Source: Amia ocellicauda
Taxonomy: Eukaryota > Chordata > Actinopteri > Amiiformes > Amiidae
Direction of reading: 5' to 3'
Length of the DNA: 64,000 bases
NCBI RefSeq assembly: GCF_036373705.1
Contig: NC_089855.1
Coordinates: 50,532,329 to 50,596,328 of the forward strand
This document shows, piece after piece, positions 31,484 to 42,200 of the stretch. Position 1 is the stretch's first letter. Each line of letters begins with the position of its first letter. The position numbers were made by a program, and so were the translations under genes. The notes under the pieces are model-generated. The model had not been told where the DNA came from and did not search any database. It worked only from the letters and a program-made list of their open reading frames with translations.

Positions 31484-31664
31484 AGTAGATAGTAGGGTTT
31501 TTTGGGCGCGGCCTATTTTGTTATGACGTATGCCCTAAGCTTATTAATATTCCTACGTCATAATTGGGGGGCGTGATTTTAGAGTTATTTCCTTAATTAT
31601 TCCTACGTCATATTCGTCAGAAAGTGTACACCCCTAAAACCCTGAACAACAACGCCACCCATAA
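31484..31664 (+). repeat. Left terminal inverted repeat, copy 2
   Basis: 181 bp pairing with 46999-47179; the ATF/CREB-like motifs are as in copy 1. A C-rich homopolymer of different length from copy 1 follows. Confidence 0.95.
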
Positions 31665-31783
31665 AGACCCCCCCCCCCCCCGAAGGCAACGCCCCGAAAC
31701 TCTCCTCTCTATTTAAGACCCCGCGCTGCTTTTAGGCAATACCTCTTTAATTCTCAGCATCTGAAACATCCCGCTTCTTCAAC

Positions 31784-32494
31784 ATGTCCAGCGACATCAA
31801 CATGAAACCCCGCAAGAAACAATCCCGGGCAAGGGTTCCTGTACTCACCAATTTGAAGATTGAACGCTCCTGGGTGTTGTTCTGGGGTGGTCGACGGGGT
31901 TACCGCTTTAAAAGGGATCCCAGCTATGTTGGAGTGGAGCTTTTTGCTTTGGGAGAGAAGGAGGGTACGTTGGAACCTTTTGAGACGGTGATTGAATACT
32001 CTTTTGAGGACTGGTTGAAGGTGATGGCATGGAGAGACCTGGGGCTTGTGGATAAGACTCTAGAAGGCTTGCAAGAGGGTCCAAGAGAAGGCGAAACGGA
32101 GTCTCCGACTCAGAGTTTTGAAAGGTGTGAATGGGAAAGCTTGCAGAACTACGGTACAGTGGTGAAGAGTCTATCTCTAACTACTGATCGTAAGGTTTTG
32201 TTTAGCAGTACCCTGATTACAAACCCTATTGAAGGGGTTGTGGAGGATCCAGAAAAACAGGTTACTGAAATTATGTTTGACGCCGTGGACTGGCCGTTCT
32301 TGAAGGAGGTCATAAACTGTATAAATGATGGTTTTGACATCTTGACCAAATGTTCACAACTGGATTCTGTTAGAAGGAGAATATGCTGGATTATGGATTA
32401 TATATCCCCCTTGAATGACGACGACGATGATAAAACAGACGACCTGTGGGGGGTTGGAGGGGGGTCTGACGGCTCAGGGTCTACTCTCTTCTAA
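31784..32494 (+). CDS. Unrecognised Polinton protein, 236 aa (copy 2)
   Basis: Same protein as at 5908-6618 and identical in length. The frame is kept in both copies, supporting a real gene. TATA-like TATTTAAG again lies about 70 nt upstream. Confidence 0.75.
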   Translation: MSSDINMKPRKKQSRARVPVLTNLKIERSWVLFWGGRRGYRFKRDPSYVGVELFALGEKEGTLEPFETVIEYSFEDWLKVMAWRDLGLVDKTLEGLQEGPREGETESPTQSFERCEWESLQNYGTVVKSLSLTTDRKVLFSSTLITNPIEGVVEDPEKQVTEIMFDAVDWPFLKEVINCINDGFDILTKCSQLDSVRRRICWIMDYISPLNDDDDDKTDDLWGVGGGSDGSGSTLF

Positions 32495-32572
32495 GAGGGC
32501 GGTGTGTCGTGACGTAGTGAAGAGATAGGATAAAAGGCGCAACAATTCATTCATGGTTTAAAATTAAAGAGA

Positions 32573-33421
32573 ATGTCTTACCCGAAAGCTGCGGACGTCG
32601 ACAGGCTCTACAGGCCTCTTCAAACCCGGGATCACCCCTGGTTCTATTCCCCAGATTTTGTATACACTCCGGAACCCTCTGACTGCGGTTACCCTCCAAG
32701 ACCTCAGACCCCGGTCCCTCAGGACGAAACAACATGCGGAGCGATGGATGTCCAAATGAGTCTCGGGGATCCCCAGCCTCTGGAGCTCATGGAGGGCCTC
32801 GATTTTGCCGAACTGTCTACCGTCTGTGCGTCTCAGGAGGGGGTCAGTCCAATGGATGTAGAAACACCCCACAAACCACCAGGCGACCCAATGAGCATCG
32901 GACGGTCTCGGGGGCGTGATGAAGACGCAGGATTTATGCCCGGGGTAGGTGTCCAAGTAAGCAGAGTGGTTAAAAGCACCCTGGTGTATATTCTGAGTGC
33001 TCTCATCGACCGAGCTCTGAAAGAAGTCTGTCGAGGGTGTGAAGTGAATCACCCCAGTCAGTTGAGACACAGTTGTTTGTTTGAACCAGACCATTACTAT
33101 TTCCTGTTCTATTTCAACGTGTTTTACAGAAGACTGAACAAACCGTGGCTGAAACCGGCACTAATCAAGGCTCTGTCTTACTCCCACATACATGTCACTG
33201 CTGGACAAGTCCAGAAAATCATAGATGAGATTTTGCTGGAGCTGAAAAAGGAGCCGTTTATAATAGAGAAACTTGGGCAGCTGCTCAATGACCTGGATGA
33301 GCCAAGTAGAAAAACCGCTGGCAAGCTAAAAGCTTATTTCTTCCGTAAAGAAGTTAAAGCTGGGGGCAGCGACGAAGAATTCGACATCTACGCCACTGAT
33401 TCAGACTCTGACCTGAACTAA
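32573..33421 (+). CDS. Unrecognised Polinton protein with Cys/His motif, 282 aa (copy 2)
   Basis: Counterpart of 6697-7545 with only a few residue differences; the Cys/His cluster is unchanged. Confidence 0.75.
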   Translation: MSYPKAADVDRLYRPLQTRDHPWFYSPDFVYTPEPSDCGYPPRPQTPVPQDETTCGAMDVQMSLGDPQPLELMEGLDFAELSTVCASQEGVSPMDVETPHKPPGDPMSIGRSRGRDEDAGFMPGVGVQVSRVVKSTLVYILSALIDRALKEVCRGCEVNHPSQLRHSCLFEPDHYYFLFYFNVFYRRLNKPWLKPALIKALSYSHIHVTAGQVQKIIDEILLELKKEPFIIEKLGQLLNDLDEPSRKTAGKLKAYFFRKEVKAGGSDEEFDIYATDSDSDLN

Positions 33422-33433
33422 GGGACTTTGAAC

Positions 33434-33940
33434 ATGGGGAATGTTCTGGACTGCTGCTGCAACTGGTTCTGTCATCAACACTCTGCAGCTAACCTGAGAG
33501 CGCTATTACACCATGTGCTTGACAGAAAAGTAGCCAACGCGAGCCTTTTCTCTACAGATTTAACCATCGATGAGGATCAACTTTCAAACCTGGAAAAGTT
33601 AATGGTTGCTGTAACAAAGACCGGGGGGTACGAACACTGGGATGAAGCGCTCAAGGGGGCCAAGAATGATATTAGGCCATTTCATCAACATCTGTATGAC
33701 CTTTTACTGAGCATGTTTAATACCCCTCTGTTTACTTTTAAAATAGGTCATATTGTTGTTTTATTTACATATGTAACTGAGGTGTGTGCCTACAAGATAA
33801 AGAAACAGGTATTTGTTGATATAGATCAAGTAACCAATCATCTGATTTCTTTTTGTCTGGACCGTAGAAAAAATTGTTGTGTATGTTATACTTTTCTCAA
33901 ATGTCTAAAAAGGGGTATCTGCTCTCCTGAAGTTGAATAA
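33434..33940 (+). CDS. Candidate Bcl-2-like protein (copy 2)
   Basis: Counterpart of 7558-8064, with the MGNVLDCCC N-terminus and the BH1-like segment unchanged. The stop again overlaps AATAAA. Confidence 0.6.
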   Translation: MGNVLDCCCNWFCHQHSAANLRALLHHVLDRKVANASLFSTDLTIDEDQLSNLEKLMVAVTKTGGYEHWDEALKGAKNDIRPFHQHLYDLLLSMFNTPLFTFKIGHIVVLFTYVTEVCAYKIKKQVFVDIDQVTNHLISFCLDRRKNCCVCYTFLKCLKRGICSPEVE

Positions 33941-33996
33941 AAAACCTTGTATAAAAACTTTGCGCATAGTGTGGGTCTGTGTGTTTATTTGGCAGA

Positions 33997-35088
33997 ATGA
34001 CTCGGCAAGCTCCCCAAATGCATGAACTATACTACAACCCAGCCAAGATTGGGGGTTTGGCGGGTAAGAAGGGTTTTCAAAGAGGACTCGCTGAGGCCGG
34101 CGTGAAGGTTAATGATGTGGTTGTTTCAGAATGGTTACGGGAACAAGACGCCTATACCTTACATAAACCTCTCAGGATTAACTTTAAAAGAAACCGTGTA
34201 TATGCAACTGACATAGACTCACAATGGCAAATGGATCTAGTCGATATGTCAAATTTATCAAAACATAACAATGGTCACAAATTTATGTTGATGTGTATCG
34301 ATGTGTTATCAAAATATGCCTGGGCTCGCATTCTACATAATAAAACAGGTCGGGCGGTGACAAGGGCCTTTGAGGATATATTGTCCCAGGGACGATGTCC
34401 TAAAAAACTGCAGACTGATAAAGGAAAAGAGTTTCTCAACAGAGAATTTCAGAATCTACTGAAGAGACACAAAATACATCATTTCACCACCGGTAATGAG
34501 CTTAAGGCATCGGTGGTGGAGAGGTTTAACCGCACCATAAAGACCAAAATGTGGAGATATTTTACAGCGGTCAACACGTTCAAGTATTTTGATAAAGTTC
34601 AGGATTTTATCGATGCTTACAACCAAGGGTATCACGCCAGTATTAAAATGAAGCCTATAGATGTTGATCAAAGTAATTCTTTTAAGGTCTATAAAAAATT
34701 ATACGGCCCATTTATTAAGAAGGGGAAAACTACTTATAAGTTCAACATCGGTGATGTGGTTCGCGTTTCAAAGCTAAGGAGTACTTTTGCCAAAGGTTAT
34801 GAACAAACATTTTCTGACGAATATTTTACAGTTACCGAACAGGTGGCTAGAGACCCCCCCGTGTACCGGTTAAAAGACTATGACGGGGAGGATATAGAAG
34901 GAACGTTTTACGAAGCCGAGTTACAAAAAATTATTGTGGGTAAAGACATTGTATACAGAGTTGAAAAGATATTAGCTGAGAAAACCCAGAACCGGAAAAA
35001 ATATGTGTCGGTGAAATGGCTTGGATGGCCTGAAAAGTTCAATAGTTGGGTCCCGGAACAACAGGTTTGTGATATTCAAGCCTTATAA
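33997..35088 (+). CDS. INT: Polinton integrase with chromodomain (copy 2)
   Basis: Counterpart of 8121-9212; the D, D, E catalytic residues and chromodomain are present and the protein appears identical. Confidence 0.95.
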   Translation: MTRQAPQMHELYYNPAKIGGLAGKKGFQRGLAEAGVKVNDVVVSEWLREQDAYTLHKPLRINFKRNRVYATDIDSQWQMDLVDMSNLSKHNNGHKFMLMCIDVLSKYAWARILHNKTGRAVTRAFEDILSQGRCPKKLQTDKGKEFLNREFQNLLKRHKIHHFTTGNELKASVVERFNRTIKTKMWRYFTAVNTFKYFDKVQDFIDAYNQGYHASIKMKPIDVDQSNSFKVYKKLYGPFIKKGKTTYKFNIGDVVRVSKLRSTFAKGYEQTFSDEYFTVTEQVARDPPVYRLKDYDGEDIEGTFYEAELQKIIVGKDIVYRVEKILAEKTQNRKKYVSVKWLGWPEKFNSWVPEQQVCDIQAL

Positions 35089-35092
35089 CAAC

Positions 35093-35824
35093 ATGCCCGC
35101 TGGTGTGATGGGGTCATTACTTTCGATACTCAAGATGGAATCAGGAGGCTTCTACGTGACTCTACCCAGTAACGCCTCTCTCGATAAATACCCTAAAAAT
35201 GAAATATCCAGTTACACGGTACAATTTGGAAAATCTATAGATCTAAGGGGGTCGTGGGAAGTGGGGTTGGCGGAAATACAGTATCCTTACACTTGGGCTG
35301 TTTTACAAGATAAGGATGCCACCTTCGCCATTCTTGACGATGTTAAAAAGAGTCAATGGACATTCACGATGCAAGGAGGTTATTATGACAATGTGGATAC
35401 AATATTAGATGAGATGCATAAACAGTTCTCAGAAGGCACCCCCAACATCAAGCTATATTACAACCCTATTAAAAACAGAGTGTACAAGGTGTCAAAACCT
35501 GGTATTAGCATTCAAACCAAAGGACAACTGGGGCGTATATTAGGGTTCTATTCTGACACAGAGAGCAGGTTCTCAGAAGTGGTGGCACCCTTCCCGGCTG
35601 ACATCAGTGGCGGCTTTTACACTGTTTATGTGTATACGGATATCATAACACACCAGAGGGTCGGGGATAGCTATGTCCCCCTTTTGAGAAATGTACTTAT
35701 TAAAGGTAAAAGCAATGACATGGTCACAATTACTTATGACAAGCCACACTACGTACCAGTCTCAAAGACCCACTTTGACCATGTTTTCACAGGTGGATGT
35801 GACCCTGGGAGATCGGCTCATTAG
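35093..35824 (+). CDS. mCP: Minor capsid (penton-like) protein (copy 2)
   Basis: Counterpart of 9217-9948 with a few residue differences (for example in the DIYPKNE and AIFDD segments of copy 1). Confidence 0.8.
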   Translation: MPAGVMGSLLSILKMESGGFYVTLPSNASLDKYPKNEISSYTVQFGKSIDLRGSWEVGLAEIQYPYTWAVLQDKDATFAILDDVKKSQWTFTMQGGYYDNVDTILDEMHKQFSEGTPNIKLYYNPIKNRVYKVSKPGISIQTKGQLGRILGFYSDTESRFSEVVAPFPADISGGFYTVYVYTDIITHQRVGDSYVPLLRNVLIKGKSNDMVTITYDKPHYVPVSKTHFDHVFTGGCDPGRSAH

Positions 35825-36800
35825 TCAAAGCAGCAATACTTACCCCTATAGGGCCATGATGGAGTGTATCCTTAATTATAGTGAGGAGACCCTAAGCAAA
35901 CAGTTCAGCCCCGGCCTTTTCTTCAAAGACACCCCGGAAGCTATGGACGACCAGGATCCAGAGGGACTCAATAAGGGTTTGCAAAAAAGAACGGCCTTTT
36001 CAACAGAAGGGAGGACCTTTGAGCTAATGGGACATATTCATGCAGACATATTTTTCCAAGAAAAACTCATGCTCAACGGGGTAGACATTAAAATTAAAAT
36101 GATCCGTAGTAAAAGTGCTTTTTGTCTGATGACCCCTGATACTGAAAAATATAAACTGACCATATTATCGGCCTCGCTGTTTGTGAAAAAAGTATCCGTC
36201 TCCCCGGCGGTTAAACTAGGACATGCGCAGGCTTTAATGACGGCAAACGCCAAGTACCCGATCGAAAGAGTCTATATGAAAGTCCACAGTATCCCCGCAG
36301 GGACACGGGTGATGAACCAGGAAAATCTGTTTCTAGGCCAGCTCCCAAAACAGGTTATTATAGGTCTCGTGGATAATGATGCATTTACCGGGGTTTACAA
36401 CAAGAACCCCTTTAACTTTAAACATTATAACGCGGAATTTATAGCACTGTACGTCGATGGTGTGCAGGTTCCATCCAGACCTTTTCAACCTGACTTTGAA
36501 AACGGCAACGCGGTTCGTGAATATTACAGTCTAGTACTGGCTACGGGTCGCCATCTCAAGGATCAACCTCTGCTGATCGATCGCCGGGAATACTGCAGCG
36601 GTTACACCCTGTACGGTTTCAACCTGACCCCTGACGAAGAGTGTGGACAACATTTTTCACTGATGAAGACGGGCAATATGCGTTTGGAGATGCGTTTCAA
36701 GCAGCCTCTACCACGCACTGTAAATATGGTCGTGTATGCTGTGTTTGACAACATTATTGAGGTGAATCAGAGGAGAAACGTTCTGTATGATTATTATTAA
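35781..36800 (+). CDS. MCP: Major capsid (hexon-like) protein (copy 2)
   Basis: Counterpart of 9905-10924 with the same conserved blocks; overlaps the minor capsid gene by 44 nt. Confidence 0.82.
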   Translation: MFSQVDVTLGDRLISQSSNTYPYRAMMECILNYSEETLSKQFSPGLFFKDTPEAMDDQDPEGLNKGLQKRTAFSTEGRTFELMGHIHADIFFQEKLMLNGVDIKIKMIRSKSAFCLMTPDTEKYKLTILSASLFVKKVSVSPAVKLGHAQALMTANAKYPIERVYMKVHSIPAGTRVMNQENLFLGQLPKQVIIGLVDNDAFTGVYNKNPFNFKHYNAEFIALYVDGVQVPSRPFQPDFENGNAVREYYSLVLATGRHLKDQPLLIDRREYCSGYTLYGFNLTPDEECGQHFSLMKTGNMRLEMRFKQPLPRTVNMVVYAVFDNIIEVNQRRNVLYDYY

Positions 36801-36801
36801 A

Positions 36802-37359
36802 ATGAACACCAGAGAGCTCAACCACATCATGAATGCCCTGGACGGCTCACGGAAAGTGTTTCAAGGAGTCTACGCCTGCGACCAGCTGCCTAAATTTAAG
36901 ATCAAGAATTTACCTGCAATGTACATAATCAACACACACCCTAAAAATATGCCCGGAGAACATTGGCTGGCTATTTATCTAAGGGAGGACCACCGTCGTG
37001 AATTTTTTGATTCCTATGGAAACCCCCCGGATTTCAGACCTTTCCCTCGGAAGATCAATAACTTTCTTCTCAACAACTGTCAAGAAACCATTTACAGCGG
37101 TTGTCAAGTAAAAAGTCTACAGACCTTCACTTGTGGTCAACACTGTGTGTTTTTCTTATATCATAGATCTTAAAGAAGGCCATACCCCGATATTATGGCC
37201 TTGTACAGTGAGGATTTAGGCCAAAATGATAAAAAAGTGGCAGAGTTTGTCAGGACACTGTGGACCCCCCCTTATAACACAATTACTTACGACCCTAGCC
37301 AGCCATGTATACAGATGGGGTGTTCTTGTGAGGATTTTAAAAGATGTCATGCGTGTTAA
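36802..37359 (+). pseudogene. PRO: Adenain-like protease (copy 2), broken
   Basis: Homologous to 10926-11483 along its length, with the His, Asp and Cys motif regions recognisable, but it looks broken in this copy. Confidence 0.85.
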
Positions 37360-37537
37360 AGTGAAAAAATAATGAAAACAGCCTTTGAATCATTAGTTTT
37401 GTTTTTATTCAACACAAATCTTATACAAAGCAGGGTTATGTTATAAATAAATGTACAACATTTGAAAATAAAAATAAAAAATAAAAAAATTGTTTGTCGG
37501 TTCCTTATTTACAGGGGAGACAAATAAAAACATGAGA
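37360..37537. terminator. Convergent poly(A) region (copy 2)
   Basis: AT-rich segment with AATAAA on the plus strand and TTTATT for the minus strand, between the two gene blocks. The A-rich run differs slightly in pattern from copy 1. Confidence 0.6.
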
Positions 37538-38281
37538 TTAATAAGCTTCCCAACGATGGATAGATCCTGAGGAGGGTTGCTCAACACGGTCAGAGTAATG
37601 AGATATCGGCGTCAGATCAGTCACCACCTCTTTACACAGACGGATTTTTTGTCGCGTTTCCTGGTTAGGGACTGTTGATTGGGGCATGTTCAGACAGGCC
37701 ATCGCCTGTAGGAAAGCATTCCAGCCTACAGGTCGGCGACTATCGGGTACCTTATTAGTGCTAGTGACACTCTTCAACAAATCAAACATGTGTGAACCTT
37801 TGATCAGTTGTCCTTTAAAAACAAATTCACCCTGTTCATTCCAAGTCGTTACCCGCGGTTTCTGAACCATTTTGTGCAGAATATATTCTGCATGTCTTTT
37901 GCTTCTGGCCGGCATGTTTCTCAAAACATCCGTTACAACATCTCCCTCTGAACTCTCAACAGGTTCGGGCACCGCAACATCTTTATCAACCGTACCCCCC
38001 GCATCAGTCCCAGAACCATTTTCTTGAGAGGCCATGGTTAAAGTTAAAATGTTTTGATCTTTTTCACCCTGTCTAACCAGACGGAGGTAGCGCTGTAACG
38101 TGTTGCTATACATCTGGGCTTTGGAATACTGATTTAAATCGGCCCTGGCCAGTATAGCTTTCATTTCAGAGTCCAGGTTGTTTTCGGCCATTTGTCTAAT
38201 GGGCTCTGGCCCGACAACATTTTTTCTCAGTTTCTCAAGCTGCTCCTGAGGGATCAAAAACATTTTCTGAGCATATTCCAT
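37538..38281 (-). CDS. Conserved Polinton protein of unknown function, 247 aa
   Basis: ATG start (MEYAQKMFLIPQEQLEKL). The N-terminal 80 residues are predicted helical, including NQYSKAQMYSNTLQRYLRL. An acidic low-complexity linker (about 85-118) joins a C-terminal domain (about 120-235) with repeated W and basic residues. It ends the minus-strand block, directly after the small basic protein. Proteins with a similar beginning accompany vertebrate Polintons, so a virion or core role is plausible. I cannot name the family with confidence. Confidence 0.75.
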   Translation of the reverse strand: MEYAQKMFLIPQEQLEKLRKNVVGPEPIRQMAENNLDSEMKAILARADLNQYSKAQMYSNTLQRYLRLVRQGEKDQNILTLTMASQENGSGTDAGGTVDKDVAVPEPVESSEGDVVTDVLRNMPARSKRHAEYILHKMVQKPRVTTWNEQGEFVFKGQLIKGSHMFDLLKSVTSTNKVPDSRRPVGWNAFLQAMACLNMPQSTVPNQETRQKIRLCKEVVTDLTPISHYSDRVEQPSSGSIHRWEAY

Positions 38282-38283
38282 TA

Positions 38284-38619
38284 TTAACCCACTCTGGAAG
38301 CTAGAAGACTGGTTAGGAAAGGCACGGCTATGCTCAACAGCGGTCCTATAAAACCTCCGGTTTGATTAATCTTCTTTCTTTTTCTTTTAATAGAATACTT
38401 CTTATTAGCGATGATCTTGATAACCGCTTTTTGTTTTTTGAGTTTAGAATGTTGAGAAGGGGTTAGGGGTATATTACCGCGTAAGATGTTAAAAGCTATT
38501 TCACACAGGGTCTCGATCAAATCCGAGGGGGCCCCTGCCAGCACAGCTTTCCTATGGCGCGGGCTCCCCTCAAATAACATTTGCAAAAGCGGCAGATTTC
38601 TTTTAATCCGAACAGACAT
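38284..38619 (-). CDS. Small basic virion/core-type protein, 111 aa
   Basis: ATG start (MSVRIKRNLPLLQMLF). The central region is strongly basic (SIKRKRKK near 75-84), followed by a Gly-Gly and a hydrophobic tail (GPLLSIAVPFLTSLLA). This layout, a DNA-binding stretch, a possible adenain-type cleavage site and an amphipathic or membrane-active segment, recalls adenovirus core or pVI-like proteins. It lies between the ATPase and the 247 aa protein with almost no spacing. Confidence 0.7.
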   Translation of the reverse strand: MSVRIKRNLPLLQMLFEGSPRHRKAVLAGAPSDLIETLCEIAFNILRGNIPLTPSQHSKLKKQKAVIKIIANKKYSIKRKRKKINQTGGFIGPLLSIAVPFLTSLLASRVG

Positions 38620-38625
38620 TCTTAT

Positions 38626-39294
38626 TTATTTCCTTTTCTTTAGCACATACACTGCCGGCCAATCGGGCGGGCACAAACCTGTTCTGAGGCGAAAGTCTTC
38701 TGGGGTTTGTGCTTTTAAGTCCACAATCAAGTACCCGTAGGGTTTTTTGGTGGCATCCTCAAATGCCTCCAAAAAGAATTTGGTCTGGTTAGGGTACATT
38801 TGACGAGCCAAGACGGTGACCTGTAGTTTATCTCTGGGGTTTTTAAAAAGAATTATATAATTGGCATTTAAATTAATAGTGCGGCTTTTTTTACCTTGAA
38901 AAAATAGATTTTGAACTAAATAAATAATACTTAAATTCCTATGATGAGTGTACTTTGTGAAAGCTTTTTCCACTTCACTGTTGTCACCGGCCTGCTCCAT
39001 CAGGTCATCAAGGATCACTAGATTAGTTTGTCCGGGCGGGAACAGGTCATCGTCACACAACGAGGGGAGACCTTGCACAAATTTCAGATTATTTTTTTTT
39101 GATGCCAAATCATCGTAGAGAGGTTGCCAGCAAGAGTAACACCACACTATGTTGTCAAGAGCTTGGGACACGGTTGCGTCCACATCTTCTATGATGTTCT
39201 TTATAAGATAGCTCTTACTCGAATTGGAGGGACCGGCTATAATACAGGAGAAAGGGTGTTGAAGTCTGTTATCAAAACCACTGCTAATATCCAT
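38626..39294 (-). CDS. ATP: FtsK/HerA-type genome-packaging ATPase
   Basis: 222 aa, ATG start. P-loop GPSNSSKS at residues 21-28, Walker B strand LVILDD at about 92-97, then YLVQNLFF with a sensor-type Gln near 130. It matches the A32-like packaging ATPases of Polintons and related DNA viruses, which drive DNA into the capsid. Its start overlaps the end of the polymerase gene by 11 nt, so the two are likely co-transcribed. Confidence 0.88.
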   Translation of the reverse strand: MDISSGFDNRLQHPFSCIIAGPSNSSKSYLIKNIIEDVDATVSQALDNIVWCYSCWQPLYDDLASKKNNLKFVQGLPSLCDDDLFPPGQTNLVILDDLMEQAGDNSEVEKAFTKYTHHRNLSIIYLVQNLFFQGKKSRTINLNANYIILFKNPRDKLQVTVLARQMYPNQTKFFLEAFEDATKKPYGYLIVDLKAQTPEDFRLRTGLCPPDWPAVYVLKKRK

Positions 39295-42200
39295 AAGGCA
39301 GAGTGGTATAATCAGTCTTCAACACTCTTTTATTGTACACCACCCTGAACCGTTTGTTTAGTGATCTATTTTCCAATGTGTACCCCTTTTTATTGTGATA
39401 GATCTGATTTCCGGCTGTAATAATCTCGCGAGGAGGCGCGTCTTTCTCGGTTACAAAACTTTGTACCAGGGTCGTCAGAGACTTGATGTTAATGAGCTTG
39501 TTGTTACAATGGTTCAGAGTGAAACCCTTAACTTTCATACAGGTCTTACCCGCAGCCGTTCTGTATGCGTAAGTCTTAGGACCCCCTGAAACAAACTCCA
39601 CTATGTGGTCCTGAGGATCTAGCTCGCTCGTTAACTCCCCAAGGTAGTCCCCGAGGGGAGGGACCCAATCCCCTGGCCTGGTGACAAAGATTACAGAGTC
39701 AGTATCATGATAGAGCGTGCGTTCCTGCAGCTGATCCATTAAGTTGTACAGATCAAGCCGGGCGTAAGCCGTGGTAAAAACCGCTATGAAAACATTAACG
39801 TTTCCCTGTTTGGTGGGGAAATCTTTAGGGGCCCTCCACTGGACCTGTGCCACGTGGTCATTTAAGAATTGAAAGTGTGATACTGCATGTTGTTTGGAAA
39901 AGATAAATTCTATAAACTGTTCAGGGGTTTTAATCAAGGTTGTGTTTAGACTGTTATTTCTTTCCCCAAACTTACCCCACAGACTGTTTAAAATCAGTTT
40001 GGACATTTGTCTCTTGGCGGGGTTTACAGTTATGTTCCCCGGCTCTAGACGGATCCCTTCCTTTTCAAAATATTGCTGAACGTACCGCTCTTTGGCAGCG
40101 GAGTCAACACACCATGAGGGATAGCCCGATGCCTCCTGTTTCCCTTTCAGATGGGTCATAATGTACTCAGCAAAAAGAGTATCAGATTTTTCAGAAAAAT
40201 GCCAAACCTCATACACCTTACCGACTCTGTAACCTTTCTCCACCGCCTTGTCAAGCTCAATGCTACACCAGACACCCGTCAGCGCTCTCTCGTCATCACT
40301 GTGCAGACAAGAGGTATTTTGATTTTCAGTTTCCACACACGTTCTACACAGAGGGAACATCAATTTTCCCGAACACCTGTAAGGCAACACGGGTAGGAAC
40401 AGCTCACGAGGAGGGTACATGGTGACTTTGATCAAACCAAAGTACTGTCCGATTTCGAGAAAGTCACGATAAACAATGGTTGGATGCCCCACCGGGTACA
40501 TTTTGGTCTTGTTGACATAAGGGTACAGACTGGTGAAATCATAGTAATCTACTCTCTCACCCTCCTTTACCTCATAATGTAAACAGAGGGCGTTGGTACG
40601 ACCCCCAAATAACGCATCCCTGGGCTCTAGACGTTCAGGAAAGTCCAAGGTTTCCATAAGCCGTTGTACCCCCACATCCTGTTGCTTCAGGGTCGTCCAC
40701 GCGTGTTCCCAAATCACCAGTACATTCAAACCATAGGTGTTTTTTAAAGTTTCAATTCGTTCCTGGAAATCATAGTACATATCACCGCAGAGTTTTTGTG
40801 TTACGGGGTTAAAGGTGTTTGGGTCGAAGCACTGAGGACAGCCATGGTAAATACAACCAGCAAACTCATAAGCGGTACGCCGCCCGGACACGTCGCTAAA
40901 ACCGTCTAAGTAGTAAGGACCCATTTTGACTTCCCCTTGATTTAAAGCATGTCTGATGAAGATGTTATCCCGGGCACTCAGATATTCCAGCCACTGTATG
41001 GAGACAGTCGAAAAGTTCTTTTGTCTAGCACGATAGTTGTCAGAAGTGGTGTCCGCTATAGTGTTTTTCTGCAAGAAATTGGATCGATACATTTTCATGC
41101 AGAGAGACGCTATGGTCACACTTTGCAAAGGGTCGAGACCCGACGTGTTGATAACCTCGGTGCGGAAACGCAAACAGGCTTCTATAAGGATCACCACATC
41201 ATTTTTACAATAAGCGGCCATCTCTTCTCGGAAATCAAAAACACCCCCCTTAACCGTATTGTACCATTTAAAGAATTCCTCCCTCTCATGAGACATCATA
41301 GTATCAACCCCATAATAAGAGGCGGGCGGGTAGGACCCTCGATAATTTTGAGTGTCCTTAGTATTAAAAAAATGGCAGAACCAACCTTTCTTCTGAGCCT
41401 CAAAACCCAGAGCTTTAGGCAAAGCGCTCAATTTCATGGGGAGGAAATTTAACAAGTCTATGTAACGTTGGTTGAAAGCCTCGTCGGTGAAACACATGAT
41501 CTTGCTACCCTGAGCTATTATTTTTGGGGTCACCCCATTTTCCACCAGATACTTCATCAATATGTAAGAATCATAACCCTTAGCATTGTGGGCAATAAAT
41601 GTGTAATTGAGGTATTTTGGACCGCGATACCGCGTAAAGAAATCCCTGACACAACTCTCACCGCTAGCTGACCACTCACAATCCAACATGTCAATACAGT
41701 GTATATAATTAGCAACATGGACCCCGTTTTCTTGCCGGCATTCAAAATCAAAAAAGACATACCGGTTGTGCGGCGGCTCCTTTTTAACCGGCTGAATAAA
41801 GCACTGGTGTTCAGACCCCGGGGTTAAATCCGCATTACAGATCCTACATCTCGGTTCCAGACATTTGTGTGGTTTTACCTCATGAAAACGGTACTGGAGG
41901 CAACACTGCGGGCAATATTTAGTTTGATCACAATAACTCCGTTTTTTAACCCCCTCAGCAGCGGCCCTCTGCACCTTATGTTCGGAAAAACAGAACGCGG
42001 AGAGACAAATCCTTAAGCAATCTTTACATCGGATGGTAGGGGCCAAACCCTTACGACATTGCGGATTGAAACAGACGTTACAGTAACCGTCACAGCGGTG
42101 CTTAAGCTTATCATTGAAGGCCTTATAACACCAATGACAAACATACGAACAACCCAAAAAAGCCGTCAAACTCTTTATTCCAAAGTAATGACTATCACTT